This document shows, in pieces, positions 1-7,800 of a DNA stretch of 64,000 nt. Location of the stretch: NCBI GenBank assembly GCA_022839625.1, contig JALHJL010000005.1, forward strand, positions 69,521-133,520, in the 5' to 3' direction. The notes under the pieces are model-generated. The model did not search any database. It was not told the origin of the DNA and saw only the letters and a list, made by a program, of their open reading frames with translations. Position 1 is the stretch's first letter. Each line of letters opens with the position of its first letter. The position numbers and the translations under genes are program-made. The stretch comes from Phycisphaerales bacterium (GTDB taxonomy: Bacteria > Planctomycetota > Phycisphaerae > UBA1845 > Fen-1342).

Positions 1-1152
1 GACTCCGCCCATGCTCACGATCAGCGGTTTCTCGGCGGCACAGCGGGTCGCGGCCTCCCAGATGATGTCGCTGGCGAGGGCTGACCCGCCGGGCGAATCC
101 ACCCGGACGACCACTGCCTTGAGGCTGTCGTCCTGGCGCGCCTCTTCCAGCGCACTGCGGACGGTGGTGCTGCCCGCGGTCATCCCGCCGAACGGAGAGT
201 CATCGCTCTTGCCCATCATGATGCCGCCTTCGATGTAGATCAGGCCGATGGCGGGCTGCTTCTCGGGCTCGGTCGCCTGCTCGAAGAGCCGGAGGATTTG
301 CGGGAGCAGGACAAAGGGATTGCTCATGTCCAGCTCGGGCCCGCGCTGCTCTTCGTATTTCTTGAGCACGCTGACGTCCTTGCCGAATTCCTTGTGCAAC
401 CGCTGTCGAAATGCGGCAAACGACGACACGTCATCGACGAGCTTGTGTTCCAGGGCCTGCTGGGCGCTGAGCGGCGCCTGGTCGACCAGCTTCTTGACCT
501 CAGCGACCGGCAGCTTGCGGCCGTCGGCGATCAGTTGGATCCAGCGCTCGAAGATGCCGTCCAGGAGCCAGTCGATGTTCTCGCGGGCTTCCGGGCTCGG
601 CTCCGTGCGCGTGAAGGTCTCGAGCGCGCTCTTGTAGGCCCCGCAGTGCATCATGTCGGCCTCGATGCCGAGCTTGTCGAGCAGGCCCTTGAGGTACATG
701 GCACTGGCGTGGAGCCCCAGGATGTCGAGCGTGCTGTGCTCGGCCAACGTGATGTGCGTCGCCGCCGCGGCCAGCGCATAGGTCGAGTTGTTCGCGTGGT
801 CGATGTAGCAGTAGACCGGCTTGCCCTTGGCCTCGAAGGCCTTGAGCGCCCGTGTCAGCTCCTCGATCTGCGCCAGACCGATCTGCGGCTGCTCGACGAT
901 CAGCGCGAGCCCGCTGATGTCGCGGTCGTCCCCGGCCCGGCGGAGGGTCTGCACCCAGTCGCGCAGCGTGTTGACCTGCTCCTTCCGAAACAGCGCCAAC
1001 AGCGCCGTGCTGTCGTTGGGGGCCTCAAGCACCGGACCGTCAAGCCGCAGCCGCAGAAGCTTCTTCTGCGCCTGGGCATCGGACGCCAGCAATACGGCGC
1101 ACGCCAGGATCAACAGGCTCCCGCCCGCCAATGTTCGTCTCATCCGATTCAT
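1..1152 (-). CDS. sppA: Signal peptide peptidase SppA, S49 family (C-terminus beyond the left edge)
   Basis: This enzyme cuts leftover signal peptides in the membrane. 384 codons are visible. The start ATG at 1152 follows a GAGGAGG ribosome site. The first 28 residues look like a signal peptide (RRTLAGG, a hydrophobic run, then DAQAQ). The Ser-Lys dyad of the tandem-domain S49 family is visible: Lys174 in CGAYKSALETF and Ser357 in DSPGGSALASD, 183 residues apart, close to the spacing in the long E. coli-type SppA. The reading frame continues off the window at base 1 in MGGV, so the last part of the second S49 domain is missing here. It stands alone, with a terminase-like gene on the same strand 168 bases upstream. 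The family assignment is firm; the exact substrate is not visible. Confidence 0.93.
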   Translation of the reverse strand, partial: MNRMRRTLAGGSLLILACAVLLASDAQAQKKLLRLRLDGPVLEAPNDSTALLALFRKEQVNTLRDWVQTLRRAGDDRDISGLALIVEQPQIGLAQIEELTRALKAFEAKGKPVYCYIDHANNSTYALAAAATHITLAEHSTLDILGLHASAMYLKGLLDKLGIEADMMHCGAYKSALETFTRTEPSPEARENIDWLLDGIFERWIQLIADGRKLPVAEVKKLVDQAPLSAQQALEHKLVDDVSSFAAFRQRLHKEFGKDVSVLKKYEEQRGPELDMSNPFVLLPQILRLFEQATEPEKQPAIGLIYIEGGIMMGKSDDSPFGGMTAGSTTVRSALEEARQDDSLKAVVVRVDSPGGSALASDIIWEAATRCAAEKPLIVSMGGV

Positions 1153-1320
1153 GGCTTGACCTCCTCGATTGCCCAGTGGCTGTCACTCTTGACCGTGTTG
1201 GGCGCGGCGCCCCGGGAGTCGTCCGGATGGCCGGCAAGCAGAGGCGGCGAGCCCATACAAGGCGCATTATAAGCGAGCGTGCGTCTTGAACCGTCGCGGG
1301 TTGTCAGAAGTTGTCGGTGC

Positions 1321-2838
1321 TCACCAGGCGCCGGGGTCGGCACGCGGGCTTCGCTGGGCGCTGGCGACCTCAATACGCGTCGAGCGCAGCGACCGCGCCA
1401 ACTCGATCCCCATCGCGCACACGTCCGGCGCGTCATCGTGCCGGGCCTTCGGAAAGTGCAGAAACTGCCGCTCCACCTCCGGATCGAGCACCGGCGGCAG
1501 CCGAAACATCCCGTTCTCGAAGAAGGGCGCGCTGCCCTCGATCCGGGCGCGCTTGTTGGCGGTCGTCTGGAGCGGCACGATGGGCATGTACAGCCCGCGC
1601 CGCCGGCTCTCCTCTTCGAGGATCTGCGCGAGGGCCGCCTGATACGCCACCGTCTCGATGCCGACCTTGACCGGCCGCCACTCCTCGAACGCGGCCACGA
1701 TGCGCTTGATCTGATCGACCACGCCGATGCGCTCCAGACTCAGGCGCCGCGTGTAGATGACACCGGTGGCGGTGTCGAGGCTGCCGACCCACAGCGCGAA
1801 GTAATCGCCGTCGCTCTGCCCGGTGGCCGGGTCCACGGCCATCAGCGACACGAGGCGCTCGGGGACCAGCTCGCCCGGGTCGTAGCGGCGCAGCCACTCC
1901 GGGCGGAACACGCGCAGGGAGTCGTCGACGGGGTTAGCCTGGTACTCCTGCTCGAAGGCCCGTGTACCGATCCGCTCGCGCTCCAGGTTGAGCCGCTCCA
2001 ACGGCCAGCGCGCCGGCCAGAGCGGTACGAGGCGATACTCGCCGTCCGGCCCGGGCTCCGCCTCGATCGCGCGGTACACGGCGTAGTCCCAGTGTGGCCA
2101 GCGGGTGCGGTCCCGCAAGTTCGCCAGCAACGAGTCGTAGTGGATGATCGAGCCGAGGACGAGCAACTGTCCGTCGGGCGCCAGGGCCGGCATAACCACC
2201 CGTCGCAGCCAGTCCTCCAGCTTCCGCCGTTGTTCGGGCGACTCGACGTGTTCGTCCTTTTCGAGGTCATCGCAGATGATCAGGTCTGGGCGATGGGCCC
2301 CGACGCGCAAGCCGCGCAGTCCGGCCCCGGCCCCCTTGGCCTGCACGGTGATGTCCGTCGCGGTGGTGAACAGCGTCGTCGACCAGTTGCGTTTCGGCTT
2401 TCTCGTTCTTCGCTGTGCGGTGCCCTTGGGCCGCCGCGGCTCGCTGGCCTGCTGGATAGCCGGGCGGTCGCGGCCGCCTTCCGCGCAGAGGTCGCCGTAG
2501 GCCGACAGAATCCGCTCGTTGCACTCCAGCTCGGTCCGGATGTCGCGGACGAACTGCCGGGCGAGCGACGACTCGTGGGTGACGATGACGATGTTGCGGC
2601 GTTTGCGTTCGCAGAGGCACCACAGGGGGTAGGCGAGGGTGGCACAGGTGCTCTTGGCGTGGCCGCGGGGTGCGACCCGCGCGACCAGGCGTTTGCCGGG
2701 GTCGGCCAGGACCTCCATGAGCTCGACGTGCAGGCGGCACGGCGCGTCCGTGAAGTGGTCGGACAGGAATTCGAGGGCCCAGCGCAAGGGGGCGGGCAGG
2801 CCGTCGGCCCGCGCGGCCCGTTTCGTGAGGTTCGGCAT
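1321..2838 (-). CDS. Solitary phage-type terminase large subunit (ATPase plus nuclease)
   Basis: 505 residues resembling the large terminase that packages phage DNA. N-terminal ATPase: a variant Walker A, APRGHAKST (residues 56-64), and a Walker B, LIICDD (186-191), followed by LEKDEH. The C-terminal half has the RNase-H-like nuclease pattern, with an acidic residue in MAVDPATG (Asp336), a GIETVAYQ segment near 397 and a DDAPD near 477. Start ATG at 2838 follows GGAAAG. No portal, small terminase, capsid or tail gene lies within reach, so it is either a remnant of a prophage or a free-standing gene. The frame is intact, with no stop or frameshift, and its codon use matches the neighbours. A role outside phage packaging is possible but not shown. 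Confidence 0.82.
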   Translation of the reverse strand: MPNLTKRAARADGLPAPLRWALEFLSDHFTDAPCRLHVELMEVLADPGKRLVARVAPRGHAKSTCATLAYPLWCLCERKRRNIVIVTHESSLARQFVRDIRTELECNERILSAYGDLCAEGGRDRPAIQQASEPRRPKGTAQRRTRKPKRNWSTTLFTTATDITVQAKGAGAGLRGLRVGAHRPDLIICDDLEKDEHVESPEQRRKLEDWLRRVVMPALAPDGQLLVLGSIIHYDSLLANLRDRTRWPHWDYAVYRAIEAEPGPDGEYRLVPLWPARWPLERLNLERERIGTRAFEQEYQANPVDDSLRVFRPEWLRRYDPGELVPERLVSLMAVDPATGQSDGDYFALWVGSLDTATGVIYTRRLSLERIGVVDQIKRIVAAFEEWRPVKVGIETVAYQAALAQILEEESRRRGLYMPIVPLQTTANKRARIEGSAPFFENGMFRLPPVLDPEVERQFLHFPKARHDDAPDVCAMGIELARSLRSTRIEVASAQRSPRADPGAW

Positions 2839-3205
2839 GCGGCTTTCCGTTTGCTCCGGCGGGGGCGGGGCCGCCTCCCGCGAGCGGGCCGGCCGCCCCC
2901 GTTGCCAAGCCTAGCGTGGGTTCCTAGATAGTCTAGCATGGCCGCCCCGGCGGGCGCCGTCTGGCGCCCGTTGCGGGATTTGGTCGGCCCGCGGCCCGCC
3001 CATCCGTGACGCTTCGCGCCGCACGGTAGTGCCGCCTGGCCGGCCAACCGCTAGAATGCCGCCGCCGGGCGAGCCCGTCCGGGAAGGTGCGGGCACCGCC
3101 GGAAACCAGCGCGGCACTGCCGGCAACGCCGTGCGGTGCACCGGTCGGGCGGAGCCGGCGTGGTAATCAGCGGAATGCGATGACTGGAACCTCACGAGGT
3201 GATCG
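2839..3205. other. Divergent intergenic region with strong hairpins
   Basis: 367 bases between two divergent genes, with no convincing gene. It contains a perfect 8-bp stem with a 4-nt loop at 2951-2970 (cgggcgcc / ggcgcccg), a short dyad ctaga-tag-tctag at 2924-2936, and a long-range pairing of gcaccgc (3093-3099) with gcggtgc (3133-3139), enclosing gccgg/ccggc. The last lies in the presumed leader of the Fe-S oxidoreductase. No -35/-10 pair of good quality was found on either strand. It does not match a riboswitch class I know. Confidence 0.5.
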
Positions 3206-5263
3206 ATGAGCCCGGTTGCAATGACCTTACTGCTCGCCGTGACGCTGGCGACCTTCGTGTACAGCGCCGCGCGTCGCTGGCGCCTGATGCGGGTGGCGCA
3301 GCGGCCGGAGAACCGCGCGGACCAGGTGGGGCGCCGCCTGCTGGGGGTGCTGCAATACGCCTTCGCGCAGCAGCGCATGGTGCGCTATCCGCTGGCGGGC
3401 TGGGCGCACCTGATCGTGTTCTTCGGCTTTCTCGTGCTGTTGCTCAATTCCCTGATTCTATGGGGCCGCGGGTACGTCGCGGACTTCGACTTCTGGGTGT
3501 TCGGGATTCACCAGCCGCTGGGCATGATCTACGCGTTCCTGCGCGACATCTTCACTATGCTGGTCATCGTGGGCGTGCTGGTGTTCTTCTACTACCGCCT
3601 GGTGGCCCGGCTCAAGCGCCTGACGCTCAACACCGAGGGGCTGCTGATTCTCGGCATCATCTTCACCATGATGATCGCGGACTTGGTCTACGAGGGCGTG
3701 GAGATCAACGCGCCGCCCAACGACGGCCACTTCCGGGCCCTCATGCCGTTCGCGTCGATCACGGCGGCGATCCTGTCGCCGCTGCCCGGCGCGGTCCAGC
3801 ACGTGCTGTGGCATGTGGGCTTCTGGGCGCACTCGGCCCTGGTGCTGCTCTTTCTGAACCTCCTGCCGTACGGCAAGCACTTCCACGTCATCACGGTGCT
3901 GCCGAACGTGTTTACCCGCGCCCTGACGCCGCGCGGCCGACTCCGCCCCATCGCCGACATCGAGGGCAAGCTGGAGCGCGAGGAAACGCTGGGCGTCAAG
4001 CGCGTGCAGGATTTCAGTTGGAAGGACGTGCTCGACTTCTACACCTGCACCGAGTGCGGCCGCTGCTCCGACCACTGTCCGGCGACGAGCACCGGGAAGC
4101 TGCTTTCGCCCAAACACCTCACGATCGACCTGCGCGACTACCTCTATCGGCGACAGAAGGAGCTGGTGGGCGGCAACGGCCGCGTGGCAGGCCAAGCGGG
4201 AGCCGCGGCGCCGGTGGAGGAGGGCGACCTGCTCGTTCCGGCCACCATCAACCCGGAAGTGCTGTGGGCGTGCACGACCTGTGCGGCGTGCGAGCAGGAA
4301 TGCCCCGTCTTCATTTCCTACATCGACAAGATTGTGGACTTGCGCCGGAACCTGGTCATGGAGCGGGGGGAATTGCCCGAGCAATGGCAGACGGCGTTCA
4401 AGGGCCTGGAGACTGTGGGGAACCCTTACAGTTATCCCAACGAGCAGCGGGCGGAGTGGGCGGCGGGCCTCGATGTCCCGCTCATGGCCGAGAAGTCGGA
4501 CGTCGAGTACCTCTACTGGGTTGGGTGTGCGGCGTCGTTCGACGACCGCTCGCGCAAGATCGCGCGGGCGTTCGCGCAACTGCTGAAGGCCGCGGGCGTC
4601 AGCTTCGCCATCCTCGGCCCGGAAGAGACGTGCAACGGCGATCCGGCCCGGCGGGCGGGCAACGAGTTCCTGTTCCAGATGCTGGCGCAGCAGAACGTCG
4701 AGACGCTCAGCCGGTACCACGTCAAGAAGATCGTCACCGCCTGCCCGCACTGCTACAACACGCTGAAGAACGAGTACCCCGACTTCGGCGGACAGTACGA
4801 GGTCGTTCATCACAGCGAATTGCTGGCGGAGCTCGTGCGAACGGGGCGGTTGCTGCCGCGGCGGCCGGTGGACGTGCGGAGCACCTTCCACGACGCCTGT
4901 TACCTGGGCCGGCACAATGAGATCTACGATCCCCCGCGCGAGGTCCTGCGGGCGATTCCGGGCCTGCGGCTGGCGGAGGCTGCCGCGAGCCGTGACCGTG
5001 GGATGTGCTGCGGGGCCGGAGGGGCACAGATGTGGAAGGAGGAGGAGGCGGGGCACGCGCGGGTCAATCACACGCGGGTCCGCCAGCTCATGAGCGCGCT
5101 GCCCGGCGGCACCAAGGAGTGCACGATCGCATCGGCGTGTCCGTTCTGCAAGACCATGCTCACCGACGGCCTGGCCGACCAGGGGATCGAGGAAGTGCGG
5201 CAGCTCGACATTGCGGAGTTGTTGTGGGAATCGGTGCGCGAGGACGAGCCCGCACAATCGTAG
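3206..5263 (+). CDS. Membrane Fe-S oxidoreductase, cytochrome b-like domain fused to HdrD-like domain
   Basis: 685 residues. The first ~235 hold about five membrane segments resembling the nitrate-reductase gamma / heme b module (WAHLIVFFGF, HVGFWAHSALVLL). Then two 4Fe-4S motifs: CTECGRCSDHCP starting at Cys281 and CTTCAACEQECP starting at Cys356. Then two CCG domains as in heterodisulfide reductase HdrD: TCNGDP plus TACPHCYNTLK, and FHDACYLGRHN plus MCCGAGGAQMW. This architecture matches EMO/FadF-type proteins that pass electrons from electron-transfer flavoprotein to menaquinone in other bacteria. That role is inferred here, since no etf genes are in the window. Start ATG at 3206 follows GAGGTGATCG. 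It is a single gene, with a palindromic element immediately downstream. Confidence 0.88.
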   Translation: MSPVAMTLLLAVTLATFVYSAARRWRLMRVAQRPENRADQVGRRLLGVLQYAFAQQRMVRYPLAGWAHLIVFFGFLVLLLNSLILWGRGYVADFDFWVFGIHQPLGMIYAFLRDIFTMLVIVGVLVFFYYRLVARLKRLTLNTEGLLILGIIFTMMIADLVYEGVEINAPPNDGHFRALMPFASITAAILSPLPGAVQHVLWHVGFWAHSALVLLFLNLLPYGKHFHVITVLPNVFTRALTPRGRLRPIADIEGKLEREETLGVKRVQDFSWKDVLDFYTCTECGRCSDHCPATSTGKLLSPKHLTIDLRDYLYRRQKELVGGNGRVAGQAGAAAPVEEGDLLVPATINPEVLWACTTCAACEQECPVFISYIDKIVDLRRNLVMERGELPEQWQTAFKGLETVGNPYSYPNEQRAEWAAGLDVPLMAEKSDVEYLYWVGCAASFDDRSRKIARAFAQLLKAAGVSFAILGPEETCNGDPARRAGNEFLFQMLAQQNVETLSRYHVKKIVTACPHCYNTLKNEYPDFGGQYEVVHHSELLAELVRTGRLLPRRPVDVRSTFHDACYLGRHNEIYDPPREVLRAIPGLRLAEAAASRDRGMCCGAGGAQMWKEEEAGHARVNHTRVRQLMSALPGGTKECTIASACPFCKTMLTDGLADQGIEEVRQLDIAELLWESVREDEPAQS

Positions 5264-5289
5264 GGCAGTGAGCGTAGGGCAATGAGCGT

Positions 5290-5370
5290 TGTAGGGCAGG
5301 TGGAGTCCGCCGCGGCGGACGCAACCTGCCGGCGACCTGGCGGGTTGCGCTGCGCTTCACCTGCCCTACA
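5290..5370. repeat. Palindromic intergenic element (tagggcaggt type)
   Basis: Perfect 13-bp inverted ends: tgtagggcaggtg at 5290-5302 and cacctgccctaca at 5358-5370. Inside is a perfect 16-bp palindrome, gtccgccgcggcggac (5305-5320). Two degenerate direct copies of gtagggca-tgagc lie just upstream (about 5261-5287), the first overlapping the stop codon of the preceding gene. The element could fold into a long hairpin and end transcription, but there is no T-run. I saw no second full copy in the window. Confidence 0.75.
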
Positions 5371-5412
5371 GCACGGCGACGCCCGCTGGCGTGCCCAGGG
5401 TGAAGTACATCG

Positions 5413-6051
5413 ATGACGCGTCGCATCCTCATTACCGCCGGCCCCACGCACGAGGCGATCGACGCGGTACGCTATCTCGCGAACCGATCCAGCGGGCAGT
5501 TGGGCCTTCATCTGGCCGAGGCGGCGCGGGACGCCGGCCTGGAGGTGACGCTCCTTCTCGGGCCTGTGGCGCTGTCGCCGCCGGCGGGCATCCCGGCCGT
5601 GCGGTTCGAGAGCGTCGCGGACTTGGCGCGGCTGCTGGACGAGCATTTCGCAGGTTGCGACGTGCTGGTCATGGCCGCCGCCGTGGCTGACTACCGGCCG
5701 CGCCAAGCTGCTGCGAAAAAGCTGCCGCGCGGGGCGGAGAAGCTGTGTTTGGAGCTGGAGCCGACGCCTGATCTCGTGGCGGCCTGTGCGGCACGGAAGC
5801 GGCCAGGGCAGCGGGTGATCGGTTTTGCGTTGGAAGATGCGGCGGTGCTCGACGCGCGGGCGCAAGACAAGCTGCGGCGCAAGGGCCTCGACGCCGTGGT
5901 GGCCAATCCGCTGGGAACCATGGGCGCCCGCGACATCCGTGCGACCATCTACACTGCCGACGGGCGCGTTATCAAGCCGCCTCCAGCGCAACCGATGCCG
6001 AAGGCTGACTTCGCCCGCTGGCTGATCGAGTGGATCGGCGCAACCTGGTAG
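5413..6051 (+). CDS. coaB: Phosphopantothenate-cysteine ligase, stand-alone CoaB
   Basis: 212 residues matching the C-terminal half of bifunctional CoaBC. It joins 4'-phosphopantothenate to cysteine in coenzyme A synthesis. Seen: ITAGPTHEAIDAVRYLANRSSG at the N-terminus (the usual nucleotide-binding TAGGT..D.VR.ItN.SSG motif), AAAVADYRP, the lysine pair in AAAKKL, and VANPLG where the family has VAN. No CoaC decarboxylase half is fused or adjacent, whereas most bacteria have CoaBC in one chain. The ATG at 5413 is used; no strong ribosome site precedes it. A palindromic repeat follows 20 bases after the stop. Confidence 0.88.
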   Translation: MTRRILITAGPTHEAIDAVRYLANRSSGQLGLHLAEAARDAGLEVTLLLGPVALSPPAGIPAVRFESVADLARLLDEHFAGCDVLVMAAAVADYRPRQAAAKKLPRGAEKLCLELEPTPDLVAACAARKRPGQRVIGFALEDAAVLDARAQDKLRRKGLDAVVANPLGTMGARDIRATIYTADGRVIKPPPAQPMPKADFARWLIEWIGATW

Positions 6052-6070
6052 CGCTCAGCGGCCGCAGGTG

Positions 6071-6162
6071 TTCGTTGAACAGGGGGACAGGCACTGCGAG
6101 AGGACCATGCAGCGCTACCGCGAAGGCCCGCCGGCGCGGAGCCAGTCCCCCTGTTCAACGAA
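6071..6162. repeat. Dispersed palindromic repeat, copy 1
   Basis: 92 bp with perfect 18-bp inverted ends: ttcgttgaacagggggac (6071-6088) and gtccccctgttcaacgaa (6145-6162). The core reads ...aggcactgcgagag...gcgctaccgcgaagg...ccggcgcggagcc. Copies 2, 3 and 4 lie at 15195, 28389 and 35168. It starts 20 bases after the coaB stop. Copies 3 and 4 carry the core in the opposite orientation. Confidence 0.88.
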
Positions 6163-6267
6163 CTGTCAGGTCGCCGCACGAGCCATCCCGTTGTGGTATG
6201 CTCCCCTTCCGCCGCGCCGGGGCGGCCGTCGGCCAGGACAACGCGCGGGTCGAACGCGATACGCAGT

Positions 6268-7749
6268 ATGGTGGCAACGAAGTCCAACTCCGATCTCGGC
6301 GCGGTTCCGCCCGGCTGGAGCCCGGATGCGGGGCATGAGAAACGCCGCGTCGCACTCACTTCGATCGGCGCGGCAGTGGTGCTGGTTTCGGCGAAGCTGG
6401 GGGTGGGTCTGACGACGGGCAGCCTCGGATTGCTGGCGGAGGCGGCACACTCGGGTCTGGACCTGGTGGCCGCGATCATCACGTACTTCGCCGTCCGGTT
6501 CTCGGACAAGCCCGCGGATGCGGAGCACCTGTACGGACACGGGAAGATCGAGAACCTGTCGGCCCTGATCGAGACGGCGTTGCTGCTGGTAACGTGCGGG
6601 TGGATCATCTACGAAGGCATCGAGCGGCTGTGGTTCAAGCACGTGCACGTCGAAGCGACCGTCTGGGCGTTCCTGGTCATCGCGGCCTCCATCGTTATCG
6701 ATGTGTCGCGCTCGCGCGCTCTGCGGCGTGTCGCGCGGAAGCACAACAGCCAGGCGCTGGAGGCCAACGCGCTGCACTTCAGCACGGACGTCTGGAGCTC
6801 CGCCGTCGTGCTGCTCGGCCTGGTCCTGGTGAAAGCCGGCGATTGGGTCGGCGGGAGCCCCGTTCTGGCCCGCGCCGACGCCGTCGCCGCGCTGCTCGTG
6901 GCCCTGCTCGTCATCTACGTCAGTCTGCGGCTGGGGCGGCGCACCGTGGACGCGCTGCTCGATCGGGCGCCGGCCGGCGTGCTCGCCGCGGTCCGACAGG
7001 CGGCGCAGGAGGTCGGCGGCGTGCTCGAGTGCCGGCAGGTGCGGGTGCGGCAAGCCGGCAAGCAGGTGTTCGTGGACCTGGTGATCGGCGTGGAGCGCGG
7101 CCGCTCGCTCGAAGGGGGTCATGCGATCGGGCAGGCCGTCGAGCAGCGCATCCAGTCCGTGCTGCCCGGCGCGGACGTGGTGGTCCACGTGGACCCGGTC
7201 AGCGTCGCGGGTGAGACGCTGGTCGAGCGGATCCGCACGATTGCCGCGAACGAGGGGCAGACCATTCACAACGTGCTGGTTTCGGAGGAAGACGGACGCA
7301 CGTACGTCGAGCTGCACGTGGAAGCCGACGAGCGAATGGCGTTGCGTGCGGCCCACGACCAGGTGGACCGCCTGGAGGCCGCCGTGCGGGCCGAGCTGCC
7401 CAATGTGTCGGAGATCACGACGCACATCGAGCCCCGTCGGCGGCGGGCGGAGGCGCTGGAGGACGTGACGGGGGGATCCGGGGAGCTGGTTGCGCGGGTG
7501 CGGCAGGTGGTCGAGCAGACGCCCGAGATCACCGAGTGTCACGATATCGCGTTACGCAGGGCCGGGCAGGAGATATTCCTTTCCATGCACTGCACGTTCG
7601 CGCAGGGGCTGTCGATCGGGGCCGTGCACGAGATTTCCACGCATCTGGAAGAGCGGCTGAAGGCGGCGATTCCGGGCCTGGTCCGCGTCACCACGCACCC
7701 CGAGCCGACGCCCGAACGACCCAACGACTTGTCCTCGCACACCGGCTGA
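6268..7749 (+). CDS. Cation diffusion facilitator (metal efflux) with three C-terminal dimerisation repeats
   Basis: 493 residues from the ATG at 6268 (an upstream frame to 6193 looks spurious). It should export divalent metal ions (Zn, Fe, Mn or Co) in exchange for protons. The six-helix CDF core (about residues 25-220) keeps the metal ligand pattern: HSGLD in the second helix, GHGKIEN in the loop, and HFSTD in the fifth helix. The usual CDF is near 300 residues; this one has about 270 after the core. That tail reads as three similar ferredoxin-like dimerisation units: one near FVDLVIGVERG, one near YVELHVEADE and one near FLSMHCTFAQ, each ending in a V..H..P pattern. Metal specificity cannot be read. 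Confidence 0.9.
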   Translation: MVATKSNSDLGAVPPGWSPDAGHEKRRVALTSIGAAVVLVSAKLGVGLTTGSLGLLAEAAHSGLDLVAAIITYFAVRFSDKPADAEHLYGHGKIENLSALIETALLLVTCGWIIYEGIERLWFKHVHVEATVWAFLVIAASIVIDVSRSRALRRVARKHNSQALEANALHFSTDVWSSAVVLLGLVLVKAGDWVGGSPVLARADAVAALLVALLVIYVSLRLGRRTVDALLDRAPAGVLAAVRQAAQEVGGVLECRQVRVRQAGKQVFVDLVIGVERGRSLEGGHAIGQAVEQRIQSVLPGADVVVHVDPVSVAGETLVERIRTIAANEGQTIHNVLVSEEDGRTYVELHVEADERMALRAAHDQVDRLEAAVRAELPNVSEITTHIEPRRRRAEALEDVTGGSGELVARVRQVVEQTPEITECHDIALRRAGQEIFLSMHCTFAQGLSIGAVHEISTHLEERLKAAIPGLVRVTTHPEPTPERPNDLSSHTG

Positions 7750-7800
7750 GCAGGCGGTGCCTGCGTCGGGAGACGGACACACGCCGGTCGTGCGGTGGGA

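Noticed and set aside
1321..2838. Evidence of a prophage
   Set aside because: Only the terminase is present; flanking genes are ordinary chromosomal genes.
3061..3205. Cobalamin riboswitch
   Set aside because: GGGAA and a CACTG string are present, but the order and conserved core do not match.
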